Source: Chlorokybus atmophyticus (Eukaryota > Streptophyta > Chlorokybophyceae > Chlorokybales > Chlorokybaceae). From it: 64,000 nucleotides of DNA. Under the pieces are notes generated by a model. That model was given only the letters and a program-made list of their open reading frames with translations, was not told where the DNA came from and did not search any database. Both the position numbers and the translations under genes were made by a program. Of the stretch, positions 24,824 through 36,329 are shown one piece after another. The stretch lies in contig RHPI01002910.1 in assembly GCA_009103225.1 (NCBI GenBank), forward strand, positions 201,403-265,402. The letters run 5' to 3'. Every line of letters starts with the position of its first letter. Within the stretch, counting starts at the first letter, position 1.

Positions 24824-27800
24824 TCATTCACTGTCAGATTCTTCAGTCTCACTCTCCGAAGATAACTCACTTTGACTAGCTTCACTGCTGTCGTCGCTGG
24901 CATCCACATGGACACTTTTCGCGTCTTCGCTCTTCACCGGCTTGGAGGCCATCATGGACATGCGGTTGAGCGCGTTTGCTTTGCTTTGCCTGCCCGGTCT
25001 CATCACCCTGGTTGCGGATGTTGCAAGGGACTCTTCACTTGCTTTGGATGAAATCGACGCTCTTGACACGGATGTCTTTGGCGCATGTGCTCTTGACTTG
25101 CGCCCTGTAAGACACAGCATCAGTGGCTTTACATACCAACATGCGATATGCGTGTATGCTCTCGCAGTGGACAGGCTGCACATTTACGGGGCTGTAGACA
25201 CTGGTATGCATACCTCGTTGCCGGCTTGTTGTGGTCACGTCTGATGCTTCACTGAACGGCAGCTGGTCTGAGGCCTGCTGCTCCACCATGAGCTGTTGTG
25301 CAAGTCCTGTCGAAACAACACAGCTTAGGAAGTAGTGCAGGAATAGTGCCGCTGACATGAGCCAAGAGCGCATACCTGCAAACTGTGCAAGCTCTTCATT
25401 GGATAGCCCCTGCTGTGGAGTATGGTCCAAAGCAGCCAACTTCTGGCGGAAGGCTGTCACAAGCTTGATGGAAGGTTTGTCCACCAGTATCTCAAGTATG
25501 CTGCACAACAATGGACCTGTTGTTTCATGCACTTCATCCACAAGCAATCGTATTACAGGCATGGTGCCTACCTGTCCACACGGTTCAGCATCATGCGTAT
25601 TTCCAGCTGTTTGGATGGCCTGAATGACAGCCCGCACAGGGTCTTGCATAGCGCTGCAGCATAAGCTGCGCATGTGCCAGTGCTTTGTGGCAACCCAATA
25701 ATCTCCAGTGCTATTGCAATTCCCAAGCGCTCTTGCCCTTGGTCTGCGTCTTGACTCGTCTCCTGATTCTGCGTATGTCCAGGAATGTGTAGTAAACATG
25801 TTGTTGCTCAAGATCTTCTCACATGGCATCATGACCTGCCTAGACAATGCAAGTTGTGTCATCAATGGGCAGTGTTGGCGTCAGTGTACCTCAGCTGACA
25901 GCAATGGTGTTTGCAAAAGTTGCAGCATGTACGATGCCAGCTTTTGGACTTGCTTGCGTTTGATGGTGTCCGCACCCTCTCTGCACAAGACTCTTCTCAA
26001 AGCAGGCAGGAACGCCTTGCTGAGGACCACCTGAGTAAAGTTATTTCAAGCATTGCCCAAATTGACAGTAAACAATGAGCATTATGGCACAACCCTTGAT
26101 GCATTAAGCACATGAGGTTAAGCCTGTACAAGTGCACTGCATGGCATTAACGTGCAATCAAGCATAGTACTACATTACCTGATGGCTGGCTGATGACGCT
26201 GCATAGGTGCAGAAGAATACAGATAGGCACTGCTGCAGCCTGCAAGTAGCGACTGTTATTTCACACAATGTATGCTTTGGGGGCAAGGCAACCACAGATG
26301 CACGCACAACATTACCTCGAGGATGTGCATTCTGCCTGGTTGAAGTACAGCACCAGCAACCCCGCCAACACTTGTTCAGGCGCGTCGAGCACTCTGTCAA
26401 ACATCAACAGCTTGGCAAAACCTTCTGCAGCCACCGACTGCATGTCTACCCAAGGGTCCTCGGCATCGACGTCCAGTTCAGCAGAAGCATCATCTGCGTC
26501 GTCAACGATCTCATGGCTAGTTTCTGAGCTTTTGCTCAGCAACCCTATATAGAGCGTATCATCAGTACTATGCCACAGATGCAACAAACCGCTGGTTACA
26601 AAAGACCAGCTACCTTGGAGCAGTGTGGTCAACGGTAGCGAGTCTGCGGCACTGCCTGCATCTTGTACTGTGACATCCGGCACGAGAAGAGTGGAGTCGA
26701 GATGTGTGGTAGTGTGTGAAATTGCAAGGTCAAACAGAGCACGAGCTGCCTGCACGAGCATGACGCGTTTAACACACGTGGCGGCACAGCAACTGCACAG
26801 GTCAAGTGACCAACCTGTACCTGTATGCGGACACATAATGCATCAGCTTGCAGAGCCACCCGCAACAGGCGACTGTGCACCACAGCTGCCTCTGGATCCA
26901 ACAAGCAGTACAGCCCAATGCACCGCACAGCTTCTGCTCTAACTGTAGTGTCTGTGTTGGTGACCTGCAAGAACTTGATCCGTCAACGTCATCACCAAAA
27001 ATATAGATAACCGGGCAGCTACCTAATGCTGATGGGCATGAAGGCAGCAAGTCAAACTTCACTTGCAGTGTGCAACAAGGCAGCCAATATCACTTACTGC
27101 GGTTAGCAGAACTGACTTCAACAGCTCAGAGGGACTCATGGTGGAGCACTTCAGCGACCTTGTTGACGATACGTCCTCAAGAAGCAGGCTTGTGACCTTC
27201 ACAACCACGCGGCACATGCAAGTGAATCTTTACTGCTTCCTATGCACGAAGTGCAAAAGCACGAGACAGAGCTTGGCATGCACCTGCAAGCATCGGACCC
27301 ACTGCTTGCAGGAGTCCACTTCAGCTTGTTGGCTACTCCACGTAGCAGCGCCATCACGAGTATTGCGCAGCTCTTCTGCAATTTTCATTAGCTCCTCTAC
27401 AAGTGCAGCCTGTGTATGCAGCTGGAATCAGACTGACAAGCATAAGTTGGACGATGCCATCGTATTGCAAAGTTGCCTACCTGATCACCCAGGACATGTT
27501 TGATGGCATCATACTGAGCACGAAGCCAGTGCCTGATAGGATCTGCGTCTAGAGTCACATCCTTCAGCAGGCCAACAAGGAACTGGGTCCCAGCTCGTCT
27601 GCTTGTGCCATCCGCAAAGTCATAACAGGAAAGGAGCTGCAGCAATTGACGAGACGCGAACAAGCAGTCTGGCCCTGCAAATCAAATGCAAGCTGTAGTT
27701 CATGGTATAGCAACCTGTAAGTAAGTAGTGTCAACTACCTGCGGCGGTGTGTTGCTTGATGAGGTCCACCAACTCAGCAACTGTTGCCGGGAGAATCTCT

Positions 27801-29865
27801 TCCAGAAGAGTGTGTTTCTCGTCAGCAGCAGCCGCAGCAACAGCCTGTGAGTTTAACAACCACAAGTACCTAGCGTCATTACCCCTTAGTGAGAGAACTT
27901 GCACGTACAGGCTGTTATACCGAGCAAGTATTGCATACCGCTTCTGCACCAGTTGAGGTGGCTGCTTTGCTGCTGTGCTCCGCTGCCTCTGCATGGAGGC
28001 GCAGACAGTGAACCCTCCACCACAACGCTTGTTCTGCAGCGAGCGTGGTTGCGCCATAAACTGCTTGCTCAATTTCTGCTGCACCGTCCTCACAATCGCT
28101 TTGGTCGCTACAACTGCTTGGCACAGCATCCTCGACGCTGCGCTGCCCAGCTGCCAGCCCGTTTTTGGCAGGCAGCATGCGCAGGCTTGTGCCTGCTGGC
28201 AGCTTAGCAGCCTTCATCGTAATCAGCTCCACCAAAACGGTTTCTGCAACCTTCTCGTGACGCTCCACATCCAAGTGGCGCAACAGCTCGACGGCATCAC
28301 CATCGCAGTTCTTCAACCACGCAGGCAGCAGTTTCTCTGCGCATGCAGCTCGTACAACAGGGGCTCTGTCTGCCAGGCCTCGTCGCAGCAGCAGCACCCT
28401 CTGCGCGATGCTGGCATGTAACAAGTTCAGCACTGGTATCAAAGTGTGCGATGAGGATGCAGTGTACTGACTTTCGTTTCGTTCCAAGGAACCTGCACTG
28501 ACCTACTCTGCAACACTACACTGCGTCATGTGCAATTACAAGCAGGCCATGCAAGGTTACCTGAGGCTCTTGATGTGCACCTTTGAAGCCAGTGCCATAT
28601 AGGAAACCCTTCGTACATCATCACTCACATCTCGGGTGCGGTCAATGATGCTGCTGATGGTGTTCCCAGTCATGTCAATAGCAGCTAGCACATACTTTCG
28701 GACATCCTGCACACCACATGCCAATAGTAAACTTTGCTCATAAGACAGCGAGGTTCGACAGAACAGCAACCATGTTGCACCACCTTGTTCTTTTCGGACG
28801 CAAGAATCTGTAGGTATGCGGCGGTAACAGGGTCATTCTCACCCTTGTCAGGCTCTTGCATGCGTGCCAACGCCCTTGCAGCCTGAGACCGCACTGCAGG
28901 TATCTGCTGGTGCAGATGCTTAGTTTGTTGACGCCAACGAGCAGTTGCATGCTTGTTTGCAAATAACATACTCTACTGCAAAGTGCTGACCTTGTCTTTC
29001 AAGCGAGCGACCATTGCATTGCGCACTACTTCATAGACCTGGTCCATCAAGCCAGCATCCTCGTCAAGGCTGTGCATAATGGCAGCAACCAGCTGGCAGG
29101 TGCGATACCGTACAGCCTTGTCTTTGCAGCAAGATAGATCAGCCTGCGACGAAAACAATAGTTAGACTGGCCCCAATGGCTATGTAAACGGCAGCACAAG
29201 TGCATGCCGATGCAAAACTGCTGCATCAACACCAAAAATACTTCAACACAATGCAGTGCAACCAGTTGTCTGCTTGTAGGTTGTGTGTTCAGTATGCCTT
29301 GCGCCAGGCTGAAACAACTGTGCCTATGATAATGTGCGCTGAGGTTGGACAAATGTGAAGAGAGAAGGGTCCACACAAGTGGCGGCAAGAAAACAGCTAG
29401 CTCATCAATGCTTACCAAGTATGTAAGAAGGGCTTCAACAAATTCTTCATCATCTTCACTCTGCTTGTCACGGAAGGTGGCTAGTGCAGTGACGAACTTT
29501 AACAGTCGATCAACCTGACAGGCACGTTGCGTTTCACATCTTGCTGCAGACTTCCCACAGCATAGGCAAACTTGCCGGCAATATGACTCTACACAGCGCA
29601 TCAAGAAACCGGGCGCAGGGGCGTAAGGAAGATTTTCCACCCAATGTCAGAATGCCAGGGAACTGTGGTCTTTCACCTCCACAGAGCGGTTGAAGACAAG
29701 CAGCGCATGCTTCAAAGCCAAGCAGAGCTGGCGCAAGAACTCGTCACGGTCCTTCCTGCGCTGGTCCGCCAGCATCTTGACGTACTTCTTGTGGCACCCC
29801 ACGGACAGCTGGCACTCTGTCAGCGCCCGCGCCAGCCCAGGCGCCACAACCACCGGCCCGCCCAT
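24824..29865 (-). CDS. CAPG: Condensin complex subunit 3 (CAP-G, Cnd3/Ycg1 family)
   Basis: HEAT-repeat subunit of condensin, needed for mitotic chromosome compaction. Start at ATG 29865; in-phase exons include 29677-29865, 29416-29514, 28991-29143, 28784-28903, 28561-28706, 27939-28410, 27739-27844 and 27481-27674; further exons near 27285-27410, 27103-27190, 26813-26950, 26610-26760, 26310-26545, 25890-26030, 25374-25570, 25213-25310 and 24824-25104. Diagnostic order matches CAP-G: N-terminal CQLSVGCHKKYVKML; the acidic KQSEDDEEFVEALLTYL; VRYRTCQLVAAIMHSLDED then MVARLKDK; VRSQAARALARMQEP; SIAQRVLLLRRGLADR; LLRHLDVERHEKVAETVL; the Cnd3 segment AEAVRCIGLYCLLDPEAA; SVAAEGFAKLLMF. The C-terminus is Ser/Glu/Asp-rich (SESETEESDSE), typical of a regulated disordered tail. 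Exon boundaries in the 3' half are approximate. Confidence 0.92.
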
Positions 29866-30839
29866 GATCAGAATCAGAACGCACGCCACGCCACTCCTGG
29901 ACAGCACCCTCACCACCTCCTCGCCTCCACCATGACGCCCACGCTCAAGCCCTCACCCACACCGCCGCCACCGTCGCCGCCACGCTCGCCAACGTTCAGA
30001 TGGATGCCACAATTTGAACATTAGGCGGGAAAACCCTAAGTTCAAACCGGCTTGACAAGTCGGGCTCTTTCGATCCGGTACTGCATGCTTAGGGTTCAGC
30101 CGCTGGACGACGTTGCTGTGGGCGTCGCTGCCGGCGTCGTCCGCGTCGACAGCGGTGTGGACTGTGGACTTTGTTTCTGCAGTTCTGCGGAGAGGTGTGC
30201 TCAGATTAGTGGGGCATTGATTGAGGTTGCCGCGCTGTTCTTGACGCTGGTACACCTGGACTATCGGCAAGAGCGCTGCCACGGGGCTGGCGACTCCGGC
30301 TTTGCAGAAGCGTGCAACAAACACTGCTTCCGCTTTGCTCTCAGCAGGCATGTGTCTGTTGGTTGTTTTGCAACCATTGAGTATTCAGCTTGTCGCCTCT
30401 TGTACGCTTCGTGGCGTCTGAACCGCTTTACGAAGTTGCATGGCTATTCTGATGTTGACGTTGCATGCGACGTGTGCTTGGGATTGCGAACAGCACAGTG
30501 CCCGTCTGAAAGTTACTTCGGTCAGCACTGACGTGCACTGTATGGACCAATTCCACCATCAGTAGAATGTGTGCGATGTGCAAGATGTGGTGTTTCTTGA
30601 CAATTGTGCGTTGAAGTAGTACTCCTTTGGAAGCCATGCTAGAGCTTGCTGGTGATGTGACATGTGTTAACATTGGTTCCATGCTCAATGGTGATCATTG
30701 TCGACGCTTGCATGGCAATTATCCATTCATTAGCCAAGTTGCCTGTGACACAGCATGTGATGTGGTTTTTGTGTTGTGTCGGCAGGGCAATGATAAGCAT
30801 GCACGCGTAACGCGCCAACCATAAGGCAATTGCGCGTGC
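29866..30839. other. Divergent spacer, probable bidirectional promoter
   Basis: Lies between the CAP-G start and the next + strand gene. 29930-30000 is CCG/CGCC-rich. Open frames of about 130-160 codons on both strands (30052-30531 and 29953-30351) match no family I recognise and lack clear splice context, so they are not annotated as genes. Confidence 0.45.
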
Positions 30840-32955
30840 ATGGAGAGCGTGCTCGCGCTGCGACCAGCTCTACTTGGCAGGCCAATACCACTGAGACACG
30901 GTCTACAGCAGTCGTCGTCATTGCGTAGCCGGACATGCAGGCCGTGCAGACCCACTACCTGCTGCAGAGAGGAGCCAAGTGCGTCTCCCGCGCGCTCGCC
31001 GGGAGGCGTGACCCAAAAACTTGCGCAGAGCGCCTCAGAAGCGGAAGAAGATGGTGACCCTTGGGCTTGGGGCTCAGTCAACAAAAATCCGAAGCTCGTT
31101 GCTGCACAACAGTTGGCTGCATTGCAGCAGCGCGCTGAACAGCCGCGAGCGTTGTGCCGCAGCTGCAACCAGCGCTTGCTGTTGACACAATTTGAGGTGT
31201 CCAGGTTGGTATTCTCAAGGGGCTGCATCACATCACTTGTGTTGCATGTATTTGTTGCAACGCCATGCCATCAAGTCAGACACACTGATGCGGTTGCAGT
31301 GATGGATCGAGGAAGTTGCGCTGCCGCACTTGCCGAAAGGCGTTTTTGGACACAATCAAAGAAAAGGTTAAGGTAAGGGTCTGGTAGTCTCAAACGCCAT
31401 GGACAAAAGTGAGCTTTATGTTTGCTTGTAGACCTGGAACACTGTGAGCATGCCATCATTGGCAAAGAGTGCAAGACTTGTGCATCTGAATAACCACTGT
31501 GTTTATACATGTTTATACATGTCTATACATGCACTAAGAAGCGATACAATGTGTGAAAGTTGCATTAGCTGTCTACTGCGTGGGTGTAGTTTTATCAACT
31601 GGGCGTTGCATAGTTTCATCATTCTCACACTGGCTCGGTGCAGGAGAAGCCACTCGCCATTGCAAAAGCGTTAAGCACTGCAGTGCGAGTTCCAGGGACC
31701 AAGAAGGTGAAGCCGGGGCTGGACTCTCCTGACATGCTGCTGCAGGTTATGGCAGGCCAGTCCCCATGAATGATGATGTTTCCGTGCTGACAGCTCTTGA
31801 TCCTGCATATACATATCTGTGAGCTGGAGTGTTCCTCCATCATGCAAGCTTTGTCGATCATAGACGCACCAGTGTTTGGTTGTTACACATCTTTGGTCTG
31901 TCTGGAGTCATTATGTAGGCATCCCATACTCACTTCTACTACCTGTCTGCAGACATGAAGCTCTGCAGGAGTTGTGGTAGCATCAAGACGACAGACTCCT
32001 TCTATCGCAGCAGGTACCGCTCGCGGAGCCATAGCACACTGTCATTGTCATCATGTGCTACAGGTTGACTGATTTGCTTAGGTTGCTGGTGACACAAGGC
32101 CATCCCTTGCAGGAAAACTTCACGGCTGCGTTGGGAGTGCAAGGAGTGCACTGCAGCCATAGCCAAAAGGCACAGGCTAGCCAAGAAACCCGTGGCAGAA
32201 CCTCTGCCGGGGAAGAAGTGCACGGTATGTTTGCAAATTCAACCCTCGCAGGCAATGCTGCCACATGTTTGGCGAGTACACGCTGTATGGCATGCCGAGT
32301 AGCATATTGTCAATCGGGTTTGTAGGCTGTAAGGGTATGCATGTAGTTGAGGCTGCTGCTCAGCACATGTTGTGAATAACTTGCTTGTGTGCCCCAAACA
32401 CCTGGTGCTACAACTTTGCCGGTGCAGGTTTGCGGGCTGAACAAGCCTGCTGCCGAATTTCATTCTTCCCGTTGGGTGCATTCGGGACTGCGACCAGCCT
32501 GCAAACAGTGCACGCAAGCAAAAGCGTTGCTGCGGCCTCAAGTTGATAGCCAATCAATGCCTGCCCCAGTACCACCAGTTGAACTGTTGGCTGCAATCGA
32601 GGCCATCAATAGGACACCACGTAAGTGATCCAGAAGTGTATACATATGTTGAAAAGTTTCATGTGTAGCTGATGTCTATGCGTGTGCAGGACGCAAAGTC
32701 AAACTGCAACCTGGAGACTTCATCTCCAAAACCAAGGTGCGCATGCTTGAAGGTGATGCGTTGGAGGCAGCGAAGCAGTATTCCGTCGAAATGAAGCGTT
32801 ACAAGAGACACCTGGCGGATTACGAGAAGCTGCTTGCCGCCCGCGCATACCTGAAAGAGACAAAAGCAGACGTGAAAGGAACCAGCGACCCAGTGGTTGA
32901 GTGGCGTGGCGCAGCGCGCCCAATGCGAAGCACCCTACTGCGGAGTCCCCGATAA
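30840..32955 (+). CDS. Uncharacterised protein with three CxxC...CxxC zinc-ribbon-like modules
   Basis: ATG at 30840 follows an in-frame stop; exon 1 (30840-31204) starts with an Arg/Ser-rich leader that could be a transit peptide. Exon 2 (31312-31372) joins in phase. Three modules share a CxxC, about 9-10 residues, an aromatic Phe, then a second CxxC: LCRSCNQRLLLTQFEVS with RCRTCRKAF; LCRSCGSIKTTDSFYRS with ECKECTAA; CTVCGLNKPAAEFHSS with ACKQCTQA. A further Cys/His-rich stretch (HCEHAIIGKECKTC) is encoded around 31440-31475, but its splicing is unresolved. Later exons lie near 31955-32011, 32112-32225, 32428-32620 and 32690-32955. The last encodes a charged, helix-prone tail (AKQYSVEMKRYKRHLADYEK). 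Each module resembles the short zinc-binding unit found beside HNH nucleases or alone in algae and phages; no nuclease motif is seen. Nucleic-acid binding is a guess. Confidence 0.65.
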
Positions 32956-35900
32956 CGGTTGGAATGAGATGCATGTGGTTGCGTGTCCATGCGCCCTAGT
33001 CACCGCTTCTCCTATGCACACAATCAACAAGGGCACATTCCGTAGTGACACTTGCTGCTGTGGGTTGACTAGGCTGTCACGGCATGCAATCAGCCCTCCA
33101 CTGTACAATCAGTGCGGAAGGCAATTGCTTAGTCACATCACGCCACACACGCAGCACATGGTGGACCCCACATGGTCTCGACCATGGAGGGAGTACTGCA
33201 TGGCACATGCAAGACATAAATGTTAAGGGTGTGATGCATAAGGTATATTATGAATGTGGATGTGGCCCCCTTAGCTCTCTAGGTTGTGGCCTTGCAACCA
33301 GATGATATGCATGCGCCTGTTGCTGTGACTGTGCGTGGGTGCAAGTGCATGCTTGAGTGAATGTGTGTGAGGATATGATTAGATTAGATTGCTATACCCT
33401 ATGTACACCATGACGTGCACATTTGATGAATGTGTGCAAAGTACTCAGCGCATGCTGCATTGGCCTTGTGGACTTATGTGTACCACTTATGCGCTAACAC
33501 AATCTCATGCATGCCACAATCCTTGCATACTATTATACACTCAAAGCGCCGAGCACTCACATCACAGCCACAAGCACACCAACTCCCAACCATTTACTAC
33601 ACTTACCACACCTACTTCACTACACCAAGGGGCTGGCTAACGGGGCTAGCGATGTGCAATGCATATAGCTAGTGCATTAGGTAGGCGTGGGCGAGATGCA
33701 ATAGTACCGTGTGTCCCCAACTTGATGCATGCTGCATAGCATTTGACAAAACCCTAAAGCATGGCAGTCGCAGTAGTAGCGACCATTGCAGGTGGAGGGT
33801 TTGGGGGAGTTGGCGGGTCATTCTAGCCAACGTGGGTTGCAACTGATGCTGCCATGGTGATGCAGGTAACTACCCTGATGCATGCATGCATAACGGACAG
33901 GGTCGAGCTATGGTGCTACTAGTAGAGTTGGTGGTAGGAGAGGGTAGTACCCCAGCAGTCAAGCATGTGGGCGTGAGGTGAGTACAAAAGGTGGTATGGC
34001 GCAGGGCGTGTGTTTGTAAGCATCACACTTGGTTGCAACATGACAACTATGTGCAAGTGCTTAGTGCATGCTGCATTGGTTCTTGTGAGTCGACACCTCA
34101 CAGCGCACGCCACACTCAACTCAATGCTGCATTTGCAACCACCGGGTTAAGCCATGCACTTGCGTGCTCCCTACCGCCAACCCCTACCGTAGGTGACCTC
34201 TACCGGCTCCATGTTAGCCATGTATTCGGTGGTTAACATGCACAGATGCACGTTTAGTGTACGTATAATAGTGTGCACACATGCACCGTGCTGCACCAGG
34301 CAAACAATAGCAACAAGACCGCTGCGCAGGCTGCCGTGTTTCTTAGCGTTGTACATGCAGCGTATGGCGTGCGCGTTGCAACATGCGCAGGGCTTCACCA
34401 TCCAGGAGCGCGGCTCCGCGATCGTCGTAGCATTACCAGGCTGGGGTCCACCGCAGATGGCAGCTGTAACGACGGAGGGCATAGCTGACGCGGTATTGTA
34501 TGCATAACTTGCGTAGCTTATGGCTAGATTTACACAACTTGTTGAAAATCAGTGTATGATATACGTTGTTAATTCTAGATTGGCAACTGTACTCTTTTTT
34601 GTACATGTATTCTTTTTAATACCAAAACCGGACTTTTTGGGCCACAAACTTGTGGACAAAGTATTACGCTTTGTGCAACATGCCATCAATTAATGAAAGC
34701 AATATAAAGAGCTACAATAAAAATAAATGCTTGGATTTATTGGCAAAATTTGCAGCACCTCCGGAATTTTAAAGTCATGCCATCATTGTCAGCATAGCAT
34801 GATCTAGTTTGTAAACGTAAATAACACATGTCAATTCAAGCATAATGGAGGCAAGTAGCCTTGCATTAGCATCAATGTGTGCTGATGAACACGTACCATA
34901 CTCATTGACATGCTTATTCTTTTATGTGTGGCGTGGGTAATTAATATTGTTATGGCACATTGCGCAGGCCTCGGCTGTATACCTACAGACACATTACTGA
35001 TTTTGACAAGACACTTGTATGCTGATTGGCTTGACAGATATAATTCCACAAAGCTACACATTATAAGGAATGCTCTCTTATACGGGTGTGGTTTTTGAAG
35101 CTTTTCAATTGACGTAGCATGTTACCCACAGTCCACCATAATTGTACCTAATTAATTACAGTTACTGGCTAGCCTAGTGTTAATACGCGGTGTTTACCAC
35201 AATATATGATATTGACGTGTAGGTATTGGCGCCAACACCACCATCATAAGGTTTTTAAAGTATCACTGACTGTGTAATATGTTCATAACATGGCTTGTTG
35301 AATGTGTGAATGACTTTATTCATTGCTCAATTGTTGCATACCATATTTACCCCGTTAGCGTCCCGTCACGATATTACCATAAGTAATACTGATGTCGTTA
35401 CCACGTGGCGTTACAAGGGTACCGTAATTGATTAAAGACTTTAAGGTTTTACTCTGTAAGCAGCACTTATGCCCCGTAAATTACTACAATGAACTTGCCT
35501 TATGGCATAATTCTACACGATAAAGATGTACTACATCTTGTATCAAGGCATCTTACGGTACGTTACATGAATCTCACAAGTTTCAATGAGAGATTTCGTA
35601 GCATGCATGACAAGTATAGTGACGGGCGTGACAATTGTAACACATGGGACGTGATGGGTACAACCCATCACACTTAGTAAGCTAAACTAGCGGTGCGGCT
35701 GATTGGGCGTGTGATTGGGCCGGCCGGCCGGCCGGCATTAGGGCACAAGACACATCACACGCGCACCACGCACGACGGCCGGATCAGTGACATCCGGCAC
35801 CCGCGACTGCCGGGCTGCGCGGTATGCGCGGCTCGCCTGCCTCTCATTGGCTAAGCGGCAATTATTAGCTATAGGCCGTCGATCTATCAAAACAAATCTC

Positions 35901-36090
35901 GACCGTCCTAAGCTTATCCCCATGTCATGCAACTGCTCAAATATATGCGAATGATATATACTTTATTTCTGATAATCTTAATAACTGTATGCAATGATGA
36001 CTACATATAATAATATGCATTATAATTAGTAACAAGTTAAATATATATATGTATCATAAGTGCAAACTATACATGATATATACCGCATTT
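32956..36090. other. Gene-poor region, AT-rich after 34.5 kb
   Basis: No gene is supported. 33300-34500 is TG/CA-rich with scattered near-repeats (gcatgctgcattgg occurs near 33450 and 34067). 34500-35680 is AT-rich and looks like decayed mobile DNA. Confidence 0.5.
35690..35900. repeat. Copy 1 (partial) of a CCGG-core repeat family
   Basis: Begins gcggtgcggctgattgg, contains the (GGCC)n tract ggccggccggccggccggc at about 35719-35737, then a block reading cccgcgactgccgggctgcgcgg followed by ctcattggctaagcggc. The same blocks recur in the same order at about 38765-38860 and 40090-40250. Only the core is shared in this copy; the flanks differ. Confidence 0.75.
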
Positions 36091-36100
36091 ACCCGATCAC

Positions 36101-36186
36101 AGTCCCCCCCTTTTTACAGTGTCCCCCCCCCCCCAATATGGGGGGGTATTGTATTCGGGGGGGGATATTATTACAAGGGGGGGACT
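36101..36186. repeat. Nested G/C-tract foldback
   Basis: A perfect 12-base inverted repeat (agtccccccctt at 36101-36112, aaggggggact-type arm at 36175-36186) encloses a second C-run/G-run pair. The preceding bases (taccgcatttacccgatcacag, 36081-36102) resemble the termini of some cut-and-paste DNA transposons that end in 'CCGTATTTACTCGAT...CCCCCC', so this may be one end of the element carrying the transposase relic just downstream. Confidence 0.55.
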
Positions 36187-36329
36187 ATGTTTGGTAGCAG
36201 GGGTTGCCGCCTTTCCCGCCTTTCTTCCGCAAATCTCATCCTTGGGGGCGACCAACTGCGTAGTTGGCGGCGGTGTGGTTGTGGAGGGCGGTGTGGTTGT
36301 TGAGGGCGGTGTGGCTGGCGGCAGTGGCA

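Noticed and set aside
25035-25865. 276-codon minus-strand frame as a separate gene
   Set aside because: It is CAP-G exons read through with introns; conserved blocks fall only in the spliced segments.
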